Source: Flavobacterium sp. N2820
Lineage (GTDB): Bacteria; Bacteroidota; Bacteroidia; Flavobacteriales; Flavobacteriaceae
Reading direction: 5' to 3'
Length of the DNA stretch: 64,000 nt
Assembly (NCBI RefSeq): GCF_025947285.1
Contig: NZ_CP110008.1
Location: 2,929,001 to 2,993,000 of the forward strand
Below, in pieces: positions 1 through 10,200 of the stretch. The notes under the pieces are model-generated. The model did no database searches. It was not told the origin of the DNA and worked only from the letters and a program-made list of their open reading frames with translations. A program made the translations under genes and the position numbers. Numbering within the stretch: the first letter of the stretch is position 1; each line of letters begins with the position of its first letter.

Positions 1-1
1 G

Positions 2-385
2 TTAGTTGTGATTAATGCTGATGTTACGGTAGGTTTTGATTTGAGCAAAGTAACGTATGATATTGATGCAAAAAACAAAATTTTGACAATCACAAACATA
101 CCAAAAGAAGAGATTAAAATTAGTCCAGATTTTAAATATTATGACACCGAATCTTCTACGTTTAACGAGTTTACAGGTGAAGATTATAATAAGATAAATA
201 AAATTGCAAGAGCAAATTTGGCCAAAAAAATTGAAAAATCTACATTAAAAACAAATGCTCAAAACCGATTGTTGAGTGAGCTTTCAAAAATGTTGATTCT
301 CACAAATTCTATGGGTTGGACGTTATCTTACAAAGGAAATGAAATAAAATCTGATAAAGATTTGCAATTAAATATGGTGAATTAA
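2..385 (+). CDS. DUF4230 family protein, C-terminal part
   Basis: The frame is open to the left edge of the window, so this is the C-terminal ~127 residues of a longer gene; the GTG at position 8 need not be a real start. The pattern of short beta segments, a Lys/Ala-rich helix (NKINKIARANLAKKIEKS) and a final GWTLSYKG segment matches the DUF4230 family of Bacteroidota, which usually have an N-terminal membrane anchor (outside the window). Function unknown. It ends just before a strong bidirectional terminator shared with the convergent rhodanese gene. Confidence 0.7.
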   Translation, partial: LVVINADVTVGFDLSKVTYDIDAKNKILTITNIPKEEIKISPDFKYYDTESSTFNEFTGEDYNKINKIARANLAKKIEKSTLKTNAQNRLLSELSKMLILTNSMGWTLSYKGNEIKSDKDLQLNMVN

Positions 386-416
386 AAAAGTCCCGATTCA
401 ATCGGGACTTTTTTTT
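384..416. terminator. Bidirectional intrinsic terminator
   Basis: A 9-bp perfect stem (AGTCCCGAT, 389-397, with ATCGGGACT, 401-409) and TCA loop is followed by a T-run on the plus strand and preceded by an A-run. It can therefore terminate both the DUF4230 gene and the converging rhodanese gene, whose stop codon lies at 415-417. Confidence 0.9.
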
Positions 417-723
417 ATAATTTGTTTTCTAAACTGTTCCAACCACCACCATTAATGCAATCAATTCCGTTTTGTTTTAAAATGGAAGTTGCTTGAGCAC
501 TTCGCATTCCAGAACGGCAACATGCAATAACTGGTTTGTTCCATTTTTTGATGGTTTCGATATTTCCGTTTAAAACTTGTAATGCAATATTTTTTGACCC
601 TTTAATGTGTCCTTCTCTAAATTCATCTGGCGTTCTAACATCTAAAATAATAGCCCCTTTTTGAACGTATTCTTGCACCTCATTGGTTTTATTTCCTAAT
701 CCTAAAAAATCTAAAATTCCCAT
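415..723 (-). CDS. Single-domain rhodanese-like protein
   Basis: A 102-residue cytoplasmic protein made of one rhodanese (sulfurtransferase) domain. Visible signatures are LDVRTPDEFREGHIKGS (about residues 27-43) and the active-site loop CRSGMR, with the probable persulfide-carrying cysteine at residue 69, preceded by another Cys. No signal peptide is visible; the first residues MGILDFLGLG look like a short amphipathic helix. Such proteins move sulfane sulfur from thiosulfate or persulfides, but the in vivo partner cannot be told. A CAAAGATA at 743-750 reads as a TATCTTTG -7 element on the minus strand just upstream of the start. Confidence 0.88.
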   Translation of the reverse strand: MGILDFLGLGNKTNEVQEYVQKGAIILDVRTPDEFREGHIKGSKNIALQVLNGNIETIKKWNKPVIACCRSGMRSAQATSILKQNGIDCINGGGWNSLENKL

Positions 724-791
724 AATTGTTTCTTTTTTTTGACAAAGATAAACGCGATTGTATAGCTTTTCAGTAACAAAAGTTACTTTAG

Positions 792-2564
792 TTAAACGTT
801 TGCTTTCTCAAAAATCAATTCTAATCCACCGTCAATTAGGTGAGCAACTTCTGGGCGATTGGTTTTAACTTTTTCTAAATGATTTAAAACTTTATCCACT
901 AAATCCGAATTGTTTTCTTTTTTAGCCAATTCAGCAATTTCTACTGATAATAACCAATCGTTTGGATGATTTGCTGTAACTGATGCAAAAGCTTCTTTCA
1001 AAGTGGTAATTGCCGGTTTATGCTCTCTAATATTGCGAATACTAGCATATAGTTTTTCCAATTCTTCTCTTTCAGGTGATTTTTTTTGTTTTATAGTTTG
1101 CGATGATGGAACGTGATTAATCATGTCAAAACTATTCACATCAGCTGGACCTGAAAAAGCAGAAATTACTTTTTTACCTACAGCCATATCATAAATTCCC
1201 CATTCTGGTTGAAAAAGGATGGTGTCGTTATGGGTAACTGTACAATTTTTGAATTTAATCAATAAAATTTCACCTTGTAAATTGCGAGAACCTGTGATGA
1301 TTTCTCCTTTAACCTTTATATTTCCTTCGAATTCTAAAGTAACTTGTTCGCCTTCGTAAATATCATATGCACGTAAATCTCTTGGACTCATTTCTTCAAT
1401 CGCCAAGTTGATGCCTTTTAGTTTTCCAATTGGTGAACCAAAACCTTCAGCATGATATTCTGTTCCATGACCTACTAATTCTTTTTCTCTGTAGGAAAGT
1501 GCCGTTTTTCCAGTTGTTTGAACATAAACCGATTTCCCTTCGTGTTCAATTACATTGGTAAAAATCCCTGAAATCTGAATTCCTGTGCTCAATTCAATGG
1601 TTCCTAATGCTTTTGAATCGATTAATTTTTGAACACTCTTTGGACCACCTTTTCGAAGTGCCATCGTATTAGCAAATTCTTCTAAAACCGAATTTAGTTG
1701 AGCAAAATCGGGAGTAACATATAGTTGTGGTTGAGGTTTTGTAATATCAAAACTTTGGTCTGCCGCCGAAATATCATATGGAATTTTCTTTACATTGTCG
1801 GTCATACACCAAGCGCTTTCTCCAATGGAAGAAAGTAAACCTGCTCCATAAATTTTTGGATTTTCAATAGTTCCTATTAAACCGTATTCAACCGTCCACC
1901 AATGTAGGTTTCTAATGCGCGACATTTCTGATAATTCGCCCATATTATTCTGTAGGAAATCAACTTGCTCTTCTGCTTTTTTTATTTCTTCTTGCGGAGT
2001 TCCTTCTGCTTCTTTCAAAATCGAAAGCAAACGAATGGCTTCGTACAATTCGTAATCGCGTGAAGAAGAAATGGCTTTACAACCAATTTCGCCAAAACGT
2101 CTTAAATATTCTGCATATTCCGGATTGGCAATAATAGGGGCGTGGCCTGCACCTTCGTGAATAATATCAGGTGCTGGAGTATATTCAATATGTTCTAATT
2201 GGCGAATATCACAAGCAATAACCAACACATTATAGGCTTGAAATTCCATAAAAGCATTGGGTGGAATAAATCCGTCAACAGCAACTGCAGCCCAACCAAT
2301 TTCTTTTAAAATTCGATTCATTCCATACATATTTGGAATGTTATCGATTTCTAATCCCGTTTTTTCTAAACCTTCTAAATAGGAGTTATGCGCTACTTTT
2401 GAAAGATAAGACACATTTTTACGCATTACATAACGCCAAACCGCTTGGTTTATTGGTGTGTAATCATCATAAACTTGAGGTTTAATGAATTGTTTTAAAT
2501 GCTTTGGTAATCTGTCAATCAGCGGATTGCTTTCAAAATGCGTTTCCATAATTTTATTCGTCAT
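792..2564 (-). CDS. Aromatic amino acid hydroxylase (phenylalanine 4-monooxygenase-like), long form
   Basis: A 590-residue non-heme iron hydroxylase, expected to convert phenylalanine to tyrosine with a pterin cofactor and O2. The iron triad is visible: H136 and H141 in HEGAGH, and E226 in WWTVEYG. The catalytic domain occupies roughly residues 30-320; about 270 more residues follow, as in the long hydroxylases of Bacillus and Flavobacteriaceae (bacterial PhhA is ~260-300 residues). The role of the C-terminal part is unknown. HEGAGH replaces the more usual HDLLGH form. Substrate preference (Phe, Tyr or Trp) cannot be decided from sequence. The gene stands between the rhodanese and AsmA-like genes on the same strand, with gaps of about 70 bp on each side. 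Confidence 0.85.
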   Translation of the reverse strand: MTNKIMETHFESNPLIDRLPKHLKQFIKPQVYDDYTPINQAVWRYVMRKNVSYLSKVAHNSYLEGLEKTGLEIDNIPNMYGMNRILKEIGWAAVAVDGFIPPNAFMEFQAYNVLVIACDIRQLEHIEYTPAPDIIHEGAGHAPIIANPEYAEYLRRFGEIGCKAISSSRDYELYEAIRLLSILKEAEGTPQEEIKKAEEQVDFLQNNMGELSEMSRIRNLHWWTVEYGLIGTIENPKIYGAGLLSSIGESAWCMTDNVKKIPYDISAADQSFDITKPQPQLYVTPDFAQLNSVLEEFANTMALRKGGPKSVQKLIDSKALGTIELSTGIQISGIFTNVIEHEGKSVYVQTTGKTALSYREKELVGHGTEYHAEGFGSPIGKLKGINLAIEEMSPRDLRAYDIYEGEQVTLEFEGNIKVKGEIITGSRNLQGEILLIKFKNCTVTHNDTILFQPEWGIYDMAVGKKVISAFSGPADVNSFDMINHVPSSQTIKQKKSPEREELEKLYASIRNIREHKPAITTLKEAFASVTANHPNDWLLSVEIAELAKKENNSDLVDKVLNHLEKVKTNRPEVAHLIDGGLELIFEKANV

Positions 2565-2639
2565 GTTTGACGTAAAATTACGAATTTTTAAGAAATCAGG
2601 AAAGCTTTTTAACGATTTGATAAAACTAATTGCAAATTA

Positions 2640-5552
2640 TCAATCTACTTTTTCAACAGGAACACCAGGTACTACTTTCGGAATGCTATCGTTTTGAAGC
2701 GATGGAGTAGGTGTTGGTTCTTTTGTGGAAGGAACAGTTGGCGCTACTTTTGGAACACTATCATTTTGAATAGTTGGAGTTGTATTATTTAGTGTTGGTT
2801 CGCCTAAATTAACTGGGCTTATCCCATCAATATATTCGGTTTCTTCTAAATCTTCTGATTTTCTACCTAATTTAATTGCTGGATTTTCTTGTGTTCCTTG
2901 TATTTTAATTGGAATTCCAATAATTCCTAATGGCGGTAATCCAATGCGCATTTTTAAATTTAATTTTCCGTCTAAACTTGTTTGTCCTTCAAATCGTAAT
3001 CTAAAACCAGCTACTTTAAATTTGAAACGTTCAACAGTTACAATATTATTTTTTATAGTGGTTTTAATGTCTACCTTAGAAATATCGGGATCTTTAATAT
3101 CTGGATTTTCGGTTTTTGCTGAAACAACATTCAATAATTTAAAACCTTTCATTTTAACTTTCTTTACAGAAAGGGTTCCCTTTCCTTCCAAAGAAGGCAT
3201 AACAGGTTCCATTTGATTGTTTAAAACACCTTTTATCGAATAATTCAATCCAACAATTCCTTCTGCATTTTCAGCAGCAGTTACAATTTCTCGGAACATT
3301 TTAATTTCGTTGTAAGCCCGTTTAATATCAAACTCAGATGCATTAATTTTATAATCAAAATAGGCTTTTTGAGTGCCTTCATTTTTATAAAAAGCATCCA
3401 TTTTTGCTGTAGCTCCAATAATACCAATTGTGCCATTTGTAAGTTTTAATGTTCCGTTTTCAATAAGAATGTTTCCGCTTAAATTTTCAATAGTAATATC
3501 GTCGTATTGTGTTTTTACAGCATTGGTTTGGATAGAAACATTTAAGTTCGTTGGAATTTCAACTACTCCTGATACTTCTGTTCTAACTTCATTTTCGTCT
3601 TCATTTTCAAAAGTTGTTGTTGGAATAAATTCGTTAATGTGTAAAAAATTTGAAGTTAGATTAAAGTTTCCTTTTAAAATTTGATTTTCCGAAAGAACAA
3701 AGTTGATAACGTTTTCTAAATTTCCATTCATGGTAATGTCAGATGTTCCATATTTCCCATTGAAATTAGAAAAATACATTTTATCCTGATTGAACGTGAA
3801 TAATCCGTTTTCGATTAAGAATGGTTTTGCTAGGTAATCACTGGTGGTTTTGATGTTTTTCACTTCAAGCGTTCCGCTGTTTTTTAAATTACCAATTCTT
3901 CCGTTTGATGCATCGCTTTGTTTTCCAGCCAAACTCAAATCAGCTTTGATAAAACCATCAACATCTAATCCTTTTTGAGAGAAAACTTTGTAAATTCGGG
4001 CAACGTTTAAAGTTCCTTTTGCTTTTACGTCATAATTAATATCGTCAAAGTTTTTAAAAGAAGCAGTCATGGTAAACGGCTCACCTTCAAAGGTAAAATT
4101 TGCTGGAGAAAGCACAAAAGATGCATCTTTAAAATTACCCGTTGTGCTGTTCAATTTTGCTTTTAAATTGATGTTTTGTATAGGTTTTGGATAATAAGCG
4201 GTTTGTATGAATCCGTTTTTGAGTTCGAAATTTCCGCTGGTTACAGGGAATTTTTTTTCTTTTTTGCTGTAATTTCCTTTAGAAATAATGTCTGCATCTA
4301 AATTTCCGGCTAATTTGAAATTTGGAATTTGAAGTGCATTGTTTAAGAAAGCCAAGTCTAATTTTGATTTTATTTTTGAATCAACAGTCATTTTTTCGCC
4401 AAACCCATCCGAAATTAAAATGGCACTCAAATTGTTTTTATTTACATCAAAATATAATGAATCCAATCGTACTTTGAGTTGATTGATATCTAAATTTGGA
4501 AGTTTAGTGTCTAGATTTAAATAAATACCTTCAACTGGATAAGGTGCTTTTGTGTGTTTTACATAGCCATCTCGTACTTTAATGTTGAAATTCAATTCGG
4601 GACTTAAATTTTCAGCAGCAATGTATTTTCCTTTTAAAGTTAGGAAAGCAGAGGTTTTTCCTTTCATTTTGGTTTCGGTCATCCAAGAGACATATTCGGC
4701 TGGTAAAGCTGTAAATAAATCATCCAAGTTACTATCTTCGGTTTTTAATTTAAAATCCATTTGATAACCGTTTTTGAGGAAATCAAAAAAGCCAGTAAAT
4801 TCTACAGGAAGTTTATTGATGACTAAATCATTTTTTTCAAAAACAAAAGAAAGTGAATTGGTGTTGATTTTTGTTATTAAATCGGCTTTTACTTTTTTGT
4901 TTTTTAAATATTCACTTTTGTCATAAACGAAACTCAAACTATCAATTTGTGCCGAAGTTTTTAAATTGAAATTGGATGCCAATAAATCACCTTTTCCTTT
5001 GTAGTTAAAACCTTTTGCTTCAATTTGTATTTTAGTTGATTTATCGTTATAAATTAAATGACTGTTGTTAATTTGTATGTTTTCAAGATTTAATGAGGCG
5101 CTTTCTGATGAAGTTGTGGTGTCTTTTGAAGTTGATTTGTAAATATTATAGTTTGCCTCTCCTTTCTTATTGACTAAAATATTGATTTTCGCTTCTTCTA
5201 AAAATAGTTCTTCAATTTGTGTTTGGCTTCCAAAAACAACACTCCAGACATCTATCCCAAACCCAATTTCTTTTGCAGCGACTAATGATTTTTCTTTAAA
5301 TGGTTTTGATCCGTTTAGGTTTAATTCGTTTAGCGTTAATGTTAACGAAGGAAAGTGTTTAAAAAAAGATAATTCGGAATCTTTAAAATTCAGTTCCCCT
5401 TCAAGATGATTATTTGCTAAGATTTTAACTCTTTCAGTAATTGTATCCGCAAATAGAATAGGAAGTAATATTAACAGCAATAAGCTGATTACAAATGTAA
5501 TACCTGTTATTTTTAAAATTTTAAAAAGTAGCGATTTATTGTTTTTTTTCAT
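2640..5552 (-). CDS. AsmA-like envelope protein
   Basis: A 970-residue protein with one N-terminal membrane segment (about residues 10-35, rich in Leu/Ile) followed by a long periplasmic region of repeating beta segments. The N-terminal part (ITERVKILANNHLEGELNF) and C-terminal part (GLPPLGIIGIPIKIQGTQ followed by NPAIKLG) match the AsmA/TamB superfamily, whose long beta-groove proteins are linked to lipid transfer between membranes. The last ~60 residues are an unusual Pro/Thr/Val tail with two copies of an NDS[VI]PKV-type unit, probably disordered. A minus-strand CAAAATTA at 5576-5583 is a good -7 element with a possible CAA (-33) 16 nt away. Specific cargo is unknown. Confidence 0.8.
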   Translation of the reverse strand: MKKNNKSLLFKILKITGITFVISLLLLILLPILFADTITERVKILANNHLEGELNFKDSELSFFKHFPSLTLTLNELNLNGSKPFKEKSLVAAKEIGFGIDVWSVVFGSQTQIEELFLEEAKINILVNKKGEANYNIYKSTSKDTTTSSESASLNLENIQINNSHLIYNDKSTKIQIEAKGFNYKGKGDLLASNFNLKTSAQIDSLSFVYDKSEYLKNKKVKADLITKINTNSLSFVFEKNDLVINKLPVEFTGFFDFLKNGYQMDFKLKTEDSNLDDLFTALPAEYVSWMTETKMKGKTSAFLTLKGKYIAAENLSPELNFNIKVRDGYVKHTKAPYPVEGIYLNLDTKLPNLDINQLKVRLDSLYFDVNKNNLSAILISDGFGEKMTVDSKIKSKLDLAFLNNALQIPNFKLAGNLDADIISKGNYSKKEKKFPVTSGNFELKNGFIQTAYYPKPIQNINLKAKLNSTTGNFKDASFVLSPANFTFEGEPFTMTASFKNFDDINYDVKAKGTLNVARIYKVFSQKGLDVDGFIKADLSLAGKQSDASNGRIGNLKNSGTLEVKNIKTTSDYLAKPFLIENGLFTFNQDKMYFSNFNGKYGTSDITMNGNLENVINFVLSENQILKGNFNLTSNFLHINEFIPTTTFENEDENEVRTEVSGVVEIPTNLNVSIQTNAVKTQYDDITIENLSGNILIENGTLKLTNGTIGIIGATAKMDAFYKNEGTQKAYFDYKINASEFDIKRAYNEIKMFREIVTAAENAEGIVGLNYSIKGVLNNQMEPVMPSLEGKGTLSVKKVKMKGFKLLNVVSAKTENPDIKDPDISKVDIKTTIKNNIVTVERFKFKVAGFRLRFEGQTSLDGKLNLKMRIGLPPLGIIGIPIKIQGTQENPAIKLGRKSEDLEETEYIDGISPVNLGEPTLNNTTPTIQNDSVPKVAPTVPSTKEPTPTPSLQNDSIPKVVPGVPVEKVD

Positions 5553-5613
5553 TTTTATAGTTGTAGAGAGAACTGCAAAATTACTATAAAAATGTTCTCC
5601 AATATTAAAATGT

Positions 5614-5648
5614 AAAAAAAAAGAGTTAGTATTAGCTAACTCTTTTTT
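5614..5648 (-). terminator. Intrinsic terminator of the 2283-residue T9SS protein gene
   Basis: The stem AAGAGTTAG (5621-5629) pairs with CTAACTCTT (5636-5644). On the minus strand it is followed by a run of about nine T (A-run 5614-5622 on the plus strand). It lies just past the stop codon at 5652-5654. Confidence 0.85.
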
Positions 5649-7248
5649 CTCTTATCTTTTCATTGAAAAATGTGCTTTAAATTGTTTTGCAGCTCCATTT
5701 TCAGTGTAGTCTAGTGTAAACCAGTAATCTGTAGATGGTAATTGTTGTCCGTTATAGGTTCCATCCCATCCGTTACTTGTGTCCGTTGCACTTAATTGTT
5801 TGATTAACTTTCCGTATCTATCAAAAATATACAACTTCGCATCTGCTTGATTCATTCCTACGATATTCCACGTGTCGTTGTGACCATCGCCATTTGGTGT
5901 AAAGTATTTTGGGTAATCAATCACTGTTACGTTTTGTGTTATAAATGTACAACCTTCACTATCTATTACTGTAACTGTGTGCTCTCCTGCGCTTACTCCT
6001 GTAAAAACATTCGATGATTGGAAAGAACCCTCATCTAATTGATACAACAAAGTGCCTGAACCACCTGAAACGGTTACTGTGATTGTTGCATTGTCTGAAA
6101 ATGCATCGGTTACCAATGTGGTAAACGAATCTGCTGGTGTAGTAGCAGTAACTGCTGCAAACTCTTCTTCTGAAACACAATTCGTAACCGAATTGGTTGC
6201 TATAACACTATAAACACCCACAACTGAAGCTGTAAATGTGGCTGCATCTGAATTTGCTTGAGCAACTCCATCAATATACCAAACAAAATCATACATACTC
6301 GCATCTAAACCTGTGTCTAATAAATACGTCTGGAAGGTAACTCCTGCTGCATCAACACATATTGTTCCATCTGCTAAAACAGGCTGTGGTAAAGGATTTA
6401 CATAAATTCGAACCGTAACTGAAGTGCCTGAACATCCATTTAATGTTGGCGTAATTACATAATCAACATAACCTTGTGTGTTACCTGTTGTTTCTAATAC
6501 TTGCTCTATTAATAATGTAGATCCTGTACTTGTATCAGCGGTTGCCCCTGTTACTCCTACTTGATTCACGGTCCATGTAAATATGGTGTTGGCATTAAAG
6601 GTAGAGAAATTGATAAACGTGCTACCCACACCACTACATAATTCTGGATGGTTTGGACTTCCAAATAACTCCGGAATTGGATTAACATATACTGTAATTG
6701 TCGCAGATGCACCTACACAACCATTTAAACTTGGTGTTACTTGATACACAACAACGCCTTGAGACAATCCTGTTGTTTCCAATACTTGTGCAATTGAACT
6801 TCCTGATCCATTTGATGCGCCTGAAACTCCTGTGCTGCTTTGAACAACCCATGTGAAAACGGTATTGTTTACGGTGCCCTCAAAAGAAATATTTGTCGTC
6901 TCGCCAGAACAAATCGTTTGGCCATCACCGGTTACCGTAACATCAGGTATAGGATTTACTGAAATCGTAACGAAAACTGTTTCCCCAACACATCCATTGG
7001 CCTCTGCAACTATTCCATAAACAACCTCTCCTGTTCCTGTAATTCCTGAATTTAAAACCAAAGTCTGGTTGATAAACGTATCGGTAGAACCAACTACTGA
7101 TGATGAATGACCTGTAACTGTTGCACTACTAGAGGTCCATGAAAAAATAGCCCCAGGAACATTACTGCTCAATTGAATATCTACAACATCTCCTGAACAA
7201 AGAACACCTGTACTCGGTAAAACAGTAGCTGTTACCACCGGGCGTGGA
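5645..7248. repeat. Long direct repeat, copy 1 (3' ends of two T9SS genes)
   Basis: This ~1.6-kb stretch matches 13197-14800 at a constant offset of 7552 bp, with only scattered single-base differences and no gaps seen. It encodes the last 532 residues of the 2283-residue protein. Silent and conservative changes only (for example TVRIYV versus TVRVYV) point to recent duplication or gene conversion. Confidence 0.92.
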
Positions 7249-10200
7249 GAAATGGTTACTGAAGTATTAACTGAATTTGAAAGACAGCTTCCAAAAGTAG
7301 GAATAATATAAGTTACTGTATAAGTGCCTGGTAAACTATTATTTAAATCAATATTACCAGTATTTATATCAATTGACAAACCTGTTGGTAATGAACTGAA
7401 AACACCATTTTCGTATGAGCCTGTACCTGTTAAAATAGCATTAGCAGTTGAATTAGATATACAGTACTGTGCAGAAGAGTAATTAATAGATGCAGTAGGA
7501 TTTTGGTCAATATTTATGGTTGCCAAACTAGTTGCATTAACACAAGGAGCTGTTCCAGCTAAAGTATAAGTAAAAGTACTTGATGTAGCACCCGCAGCAG
7601 GAGTGAATGTTCCTAAAACGGCATCAAAAGTACCACCACTTCCTGATGTTTGGGACCAAGTACCGCCAGATTGTTCTCCTGAAATTAAACTGAATAAATC
7701 TATGGCTGTTACACTTGAATCGCAAATTGATAGAGTTCCATCTGTTCCTGCATTTGGTTGAGGACTGATATTTATGGTTGCCAAACTAGTTGCATTAACA
7801 CAAGGAGCTGTTCCAGCTAAAGTATAAGTAAAAGTACTTGAAGTTGCACCCGCAGCAGGAGTGAATGTTCCTAAAACGGCATCAAAAGTACCACCACTTC
7901 CGGATGTTTGGGACCAAGTACCGCCAGATTGTTCTCCAGAAATTAAACTGAATAAATCTATGGCTGTTACACTTGAATCGCAAATTGATAGAGTTCCATC
8001 TGTTCCTGCATTTGGTTGAGGACTGATATTTATGGTTGCCAAACTAGTTGCATTAACACAAGGAGCTGTTCCAGCTAAAGTATAAGTAAAAGCACTTGAA
8101 GTTGCGCCTGCAGCAGGAGTGAATGTTCCTAAAACGGCATCAAAAGTACCACCGCTTCCTGATGTTTGGGACCAAGTACCGCCAGATTGTTCTCCAGAAA
8201 TTAAACTGAATAAATCTATTGCTGTTGTACTTGAATCGCAAATTGATAGAGTTCCATCTGTTCCTGCATTTGGTTGAGGACTGATATTTATGGTTGCCAA
8301 ACTAGTTGCATTAACACAAGGAGCTGTTCCAGCTAAAGTATAAGTAAAAGTACTTGAAGTTGCACCCGCAGCAGGAGTGAATGTTCCTAAAACGGCATCA
8401 AAAGTACCACCGCTTCCTGATGTTTGGGACCAAGTACCGCCAGATTGTTCTCCAGAAATTAAACTGAATAAATCTATTGCTGTTGTACTTGAATCGCAAA
8501 TTGATAGAGTTCCATCTGTTCCTGCATTTGGTTGAGGACTGATATTTATGGTTGCCAAACTAGTTGCATTAACACAAGGAGCTGTTCCAGCTAAAGTATA
8601 AGTAAAAGTACTTGAAGTTGCGCCTGCAGCAGGAGTGAATGTTCCTAAAACGGCATCAAAAGTACCACCACTTCCGGATGTTTGGGTCCAAGTACCGCCA
8701 GATTGTTCTCCAGAGATTAAACTGAATAAATCTATTGTTGTTGTACTTGAATCGCAAATTGATAGAGTTCCATCTGTTCCTGCATTTGGTTGAGGACTGA
8801 TATTTATGGTTGCCAAACTAGTTGCATTAACACAAGGAGCTGTTCCAGCTAAAGTATAAGTAAAAGTACTTGAAGTTGCGCCCGCAGCAGGAGTGAATGT
8901 TCCTAAAACGGCATCAAAAGTACCACCACTTCCGGATGTTTGGGTCCAAGTACCGCCAGATTGTTCTCCAGAGATTAAACTGAATAAATCTATTGTTGTT
9001 GTACTTGAATCGCAAATTGATAGAGTTCCATCTGTTCCTGCATTTGGTTGAGGACTGATATTTATGGTTGCCAAACTAGTTGCATTAACACAAGGAGCTG
9101 TTCCAGCTAAAGTATAAGTAAAAGTACTTGATGTTGCACCCGCAGCAGGAGTGAATGTTCCTAAAACGGCATCAAAAGTACCACCACTTCCGGATGTTTG
9201 GGACCAAGTACCGCCAGATTGTTCTCCAGAAATTAAACTGAATAAATCTATTGCTGTTGTACTTGAATCGCAAATTGATAGAGTTCCATCTGTTCCTGCA
9301 TTTGGTTGAGGACTGATATTTATGGTTGCCAAACTAGTTGCATTAACACAAGGAGCTGTTCCAGCTAAAGTATAAGTAAAAGTACTTGAAGTTGCGCCCG
9401 CAGCAGGAGTGAATGTTCCTAAAACGGCATCAAAAGTACCACCACTTCCGGATGTTTGGGTCCAAGTACCGCCAGATTGTTCTCCAGAGATTAAACTGAA
9501 TAAATCTATTGTTGTTGTACTTGAATCGCAAATTGATAGAGTTCCATCTGTTCCTGCATTTGGTTGAGGACTGATATTTATGGTTGCCAAACTAGTTGCA
9601 TTAACACAAGGAGCTGTTCCAGCTAAAGTATAAGTAAAAGTACTTGAAGTTGCGCCCGCAGCAGGAGTGAATGTTCCTAAAACGGCATCAAAAGTACCAC
9701 CACTTCCGGATGTTTGGGTCCAAGTACCGCCAGATTGTTCTCCAGAGATTAAACTGAATAAATCTATTGTTGTTGTACTTGAATCGCAAATTGATAGAGT
9801 TCCATCTGTTCCTGCATTTGGTTGAGGACTGATATTTATGGTTGCCAAACTAGTTGCATTAACACAAGGAGCTGTTCCAGCTAAAGTATAAGTAAAAGTA
9901 CTTGAAGTTGCGCCCGCAGCAGGAGTGAATGTTCCTAAAACGGCATCAAAAGTACCACCACTTCCGGATGTTTGGGACCAAGTACCGCCAGATTGTTCTC
10001 CAGAAATTAAACTGAATAAATCTATTGCTGTTGTACTTGAATCGCAAATTGATAGGGTTCCATCTGTTCCTGCGTTTACAGGTGCAGAAACATTTACAGT
10101 AGCAATGCTTACATCATCAGGACAAGGAAAAACACCAGGGACTGTATAGGTAAAAGTCGCTGAAGTTGAACCAACAGAAGGGGTAAAAATTCCAGCCATC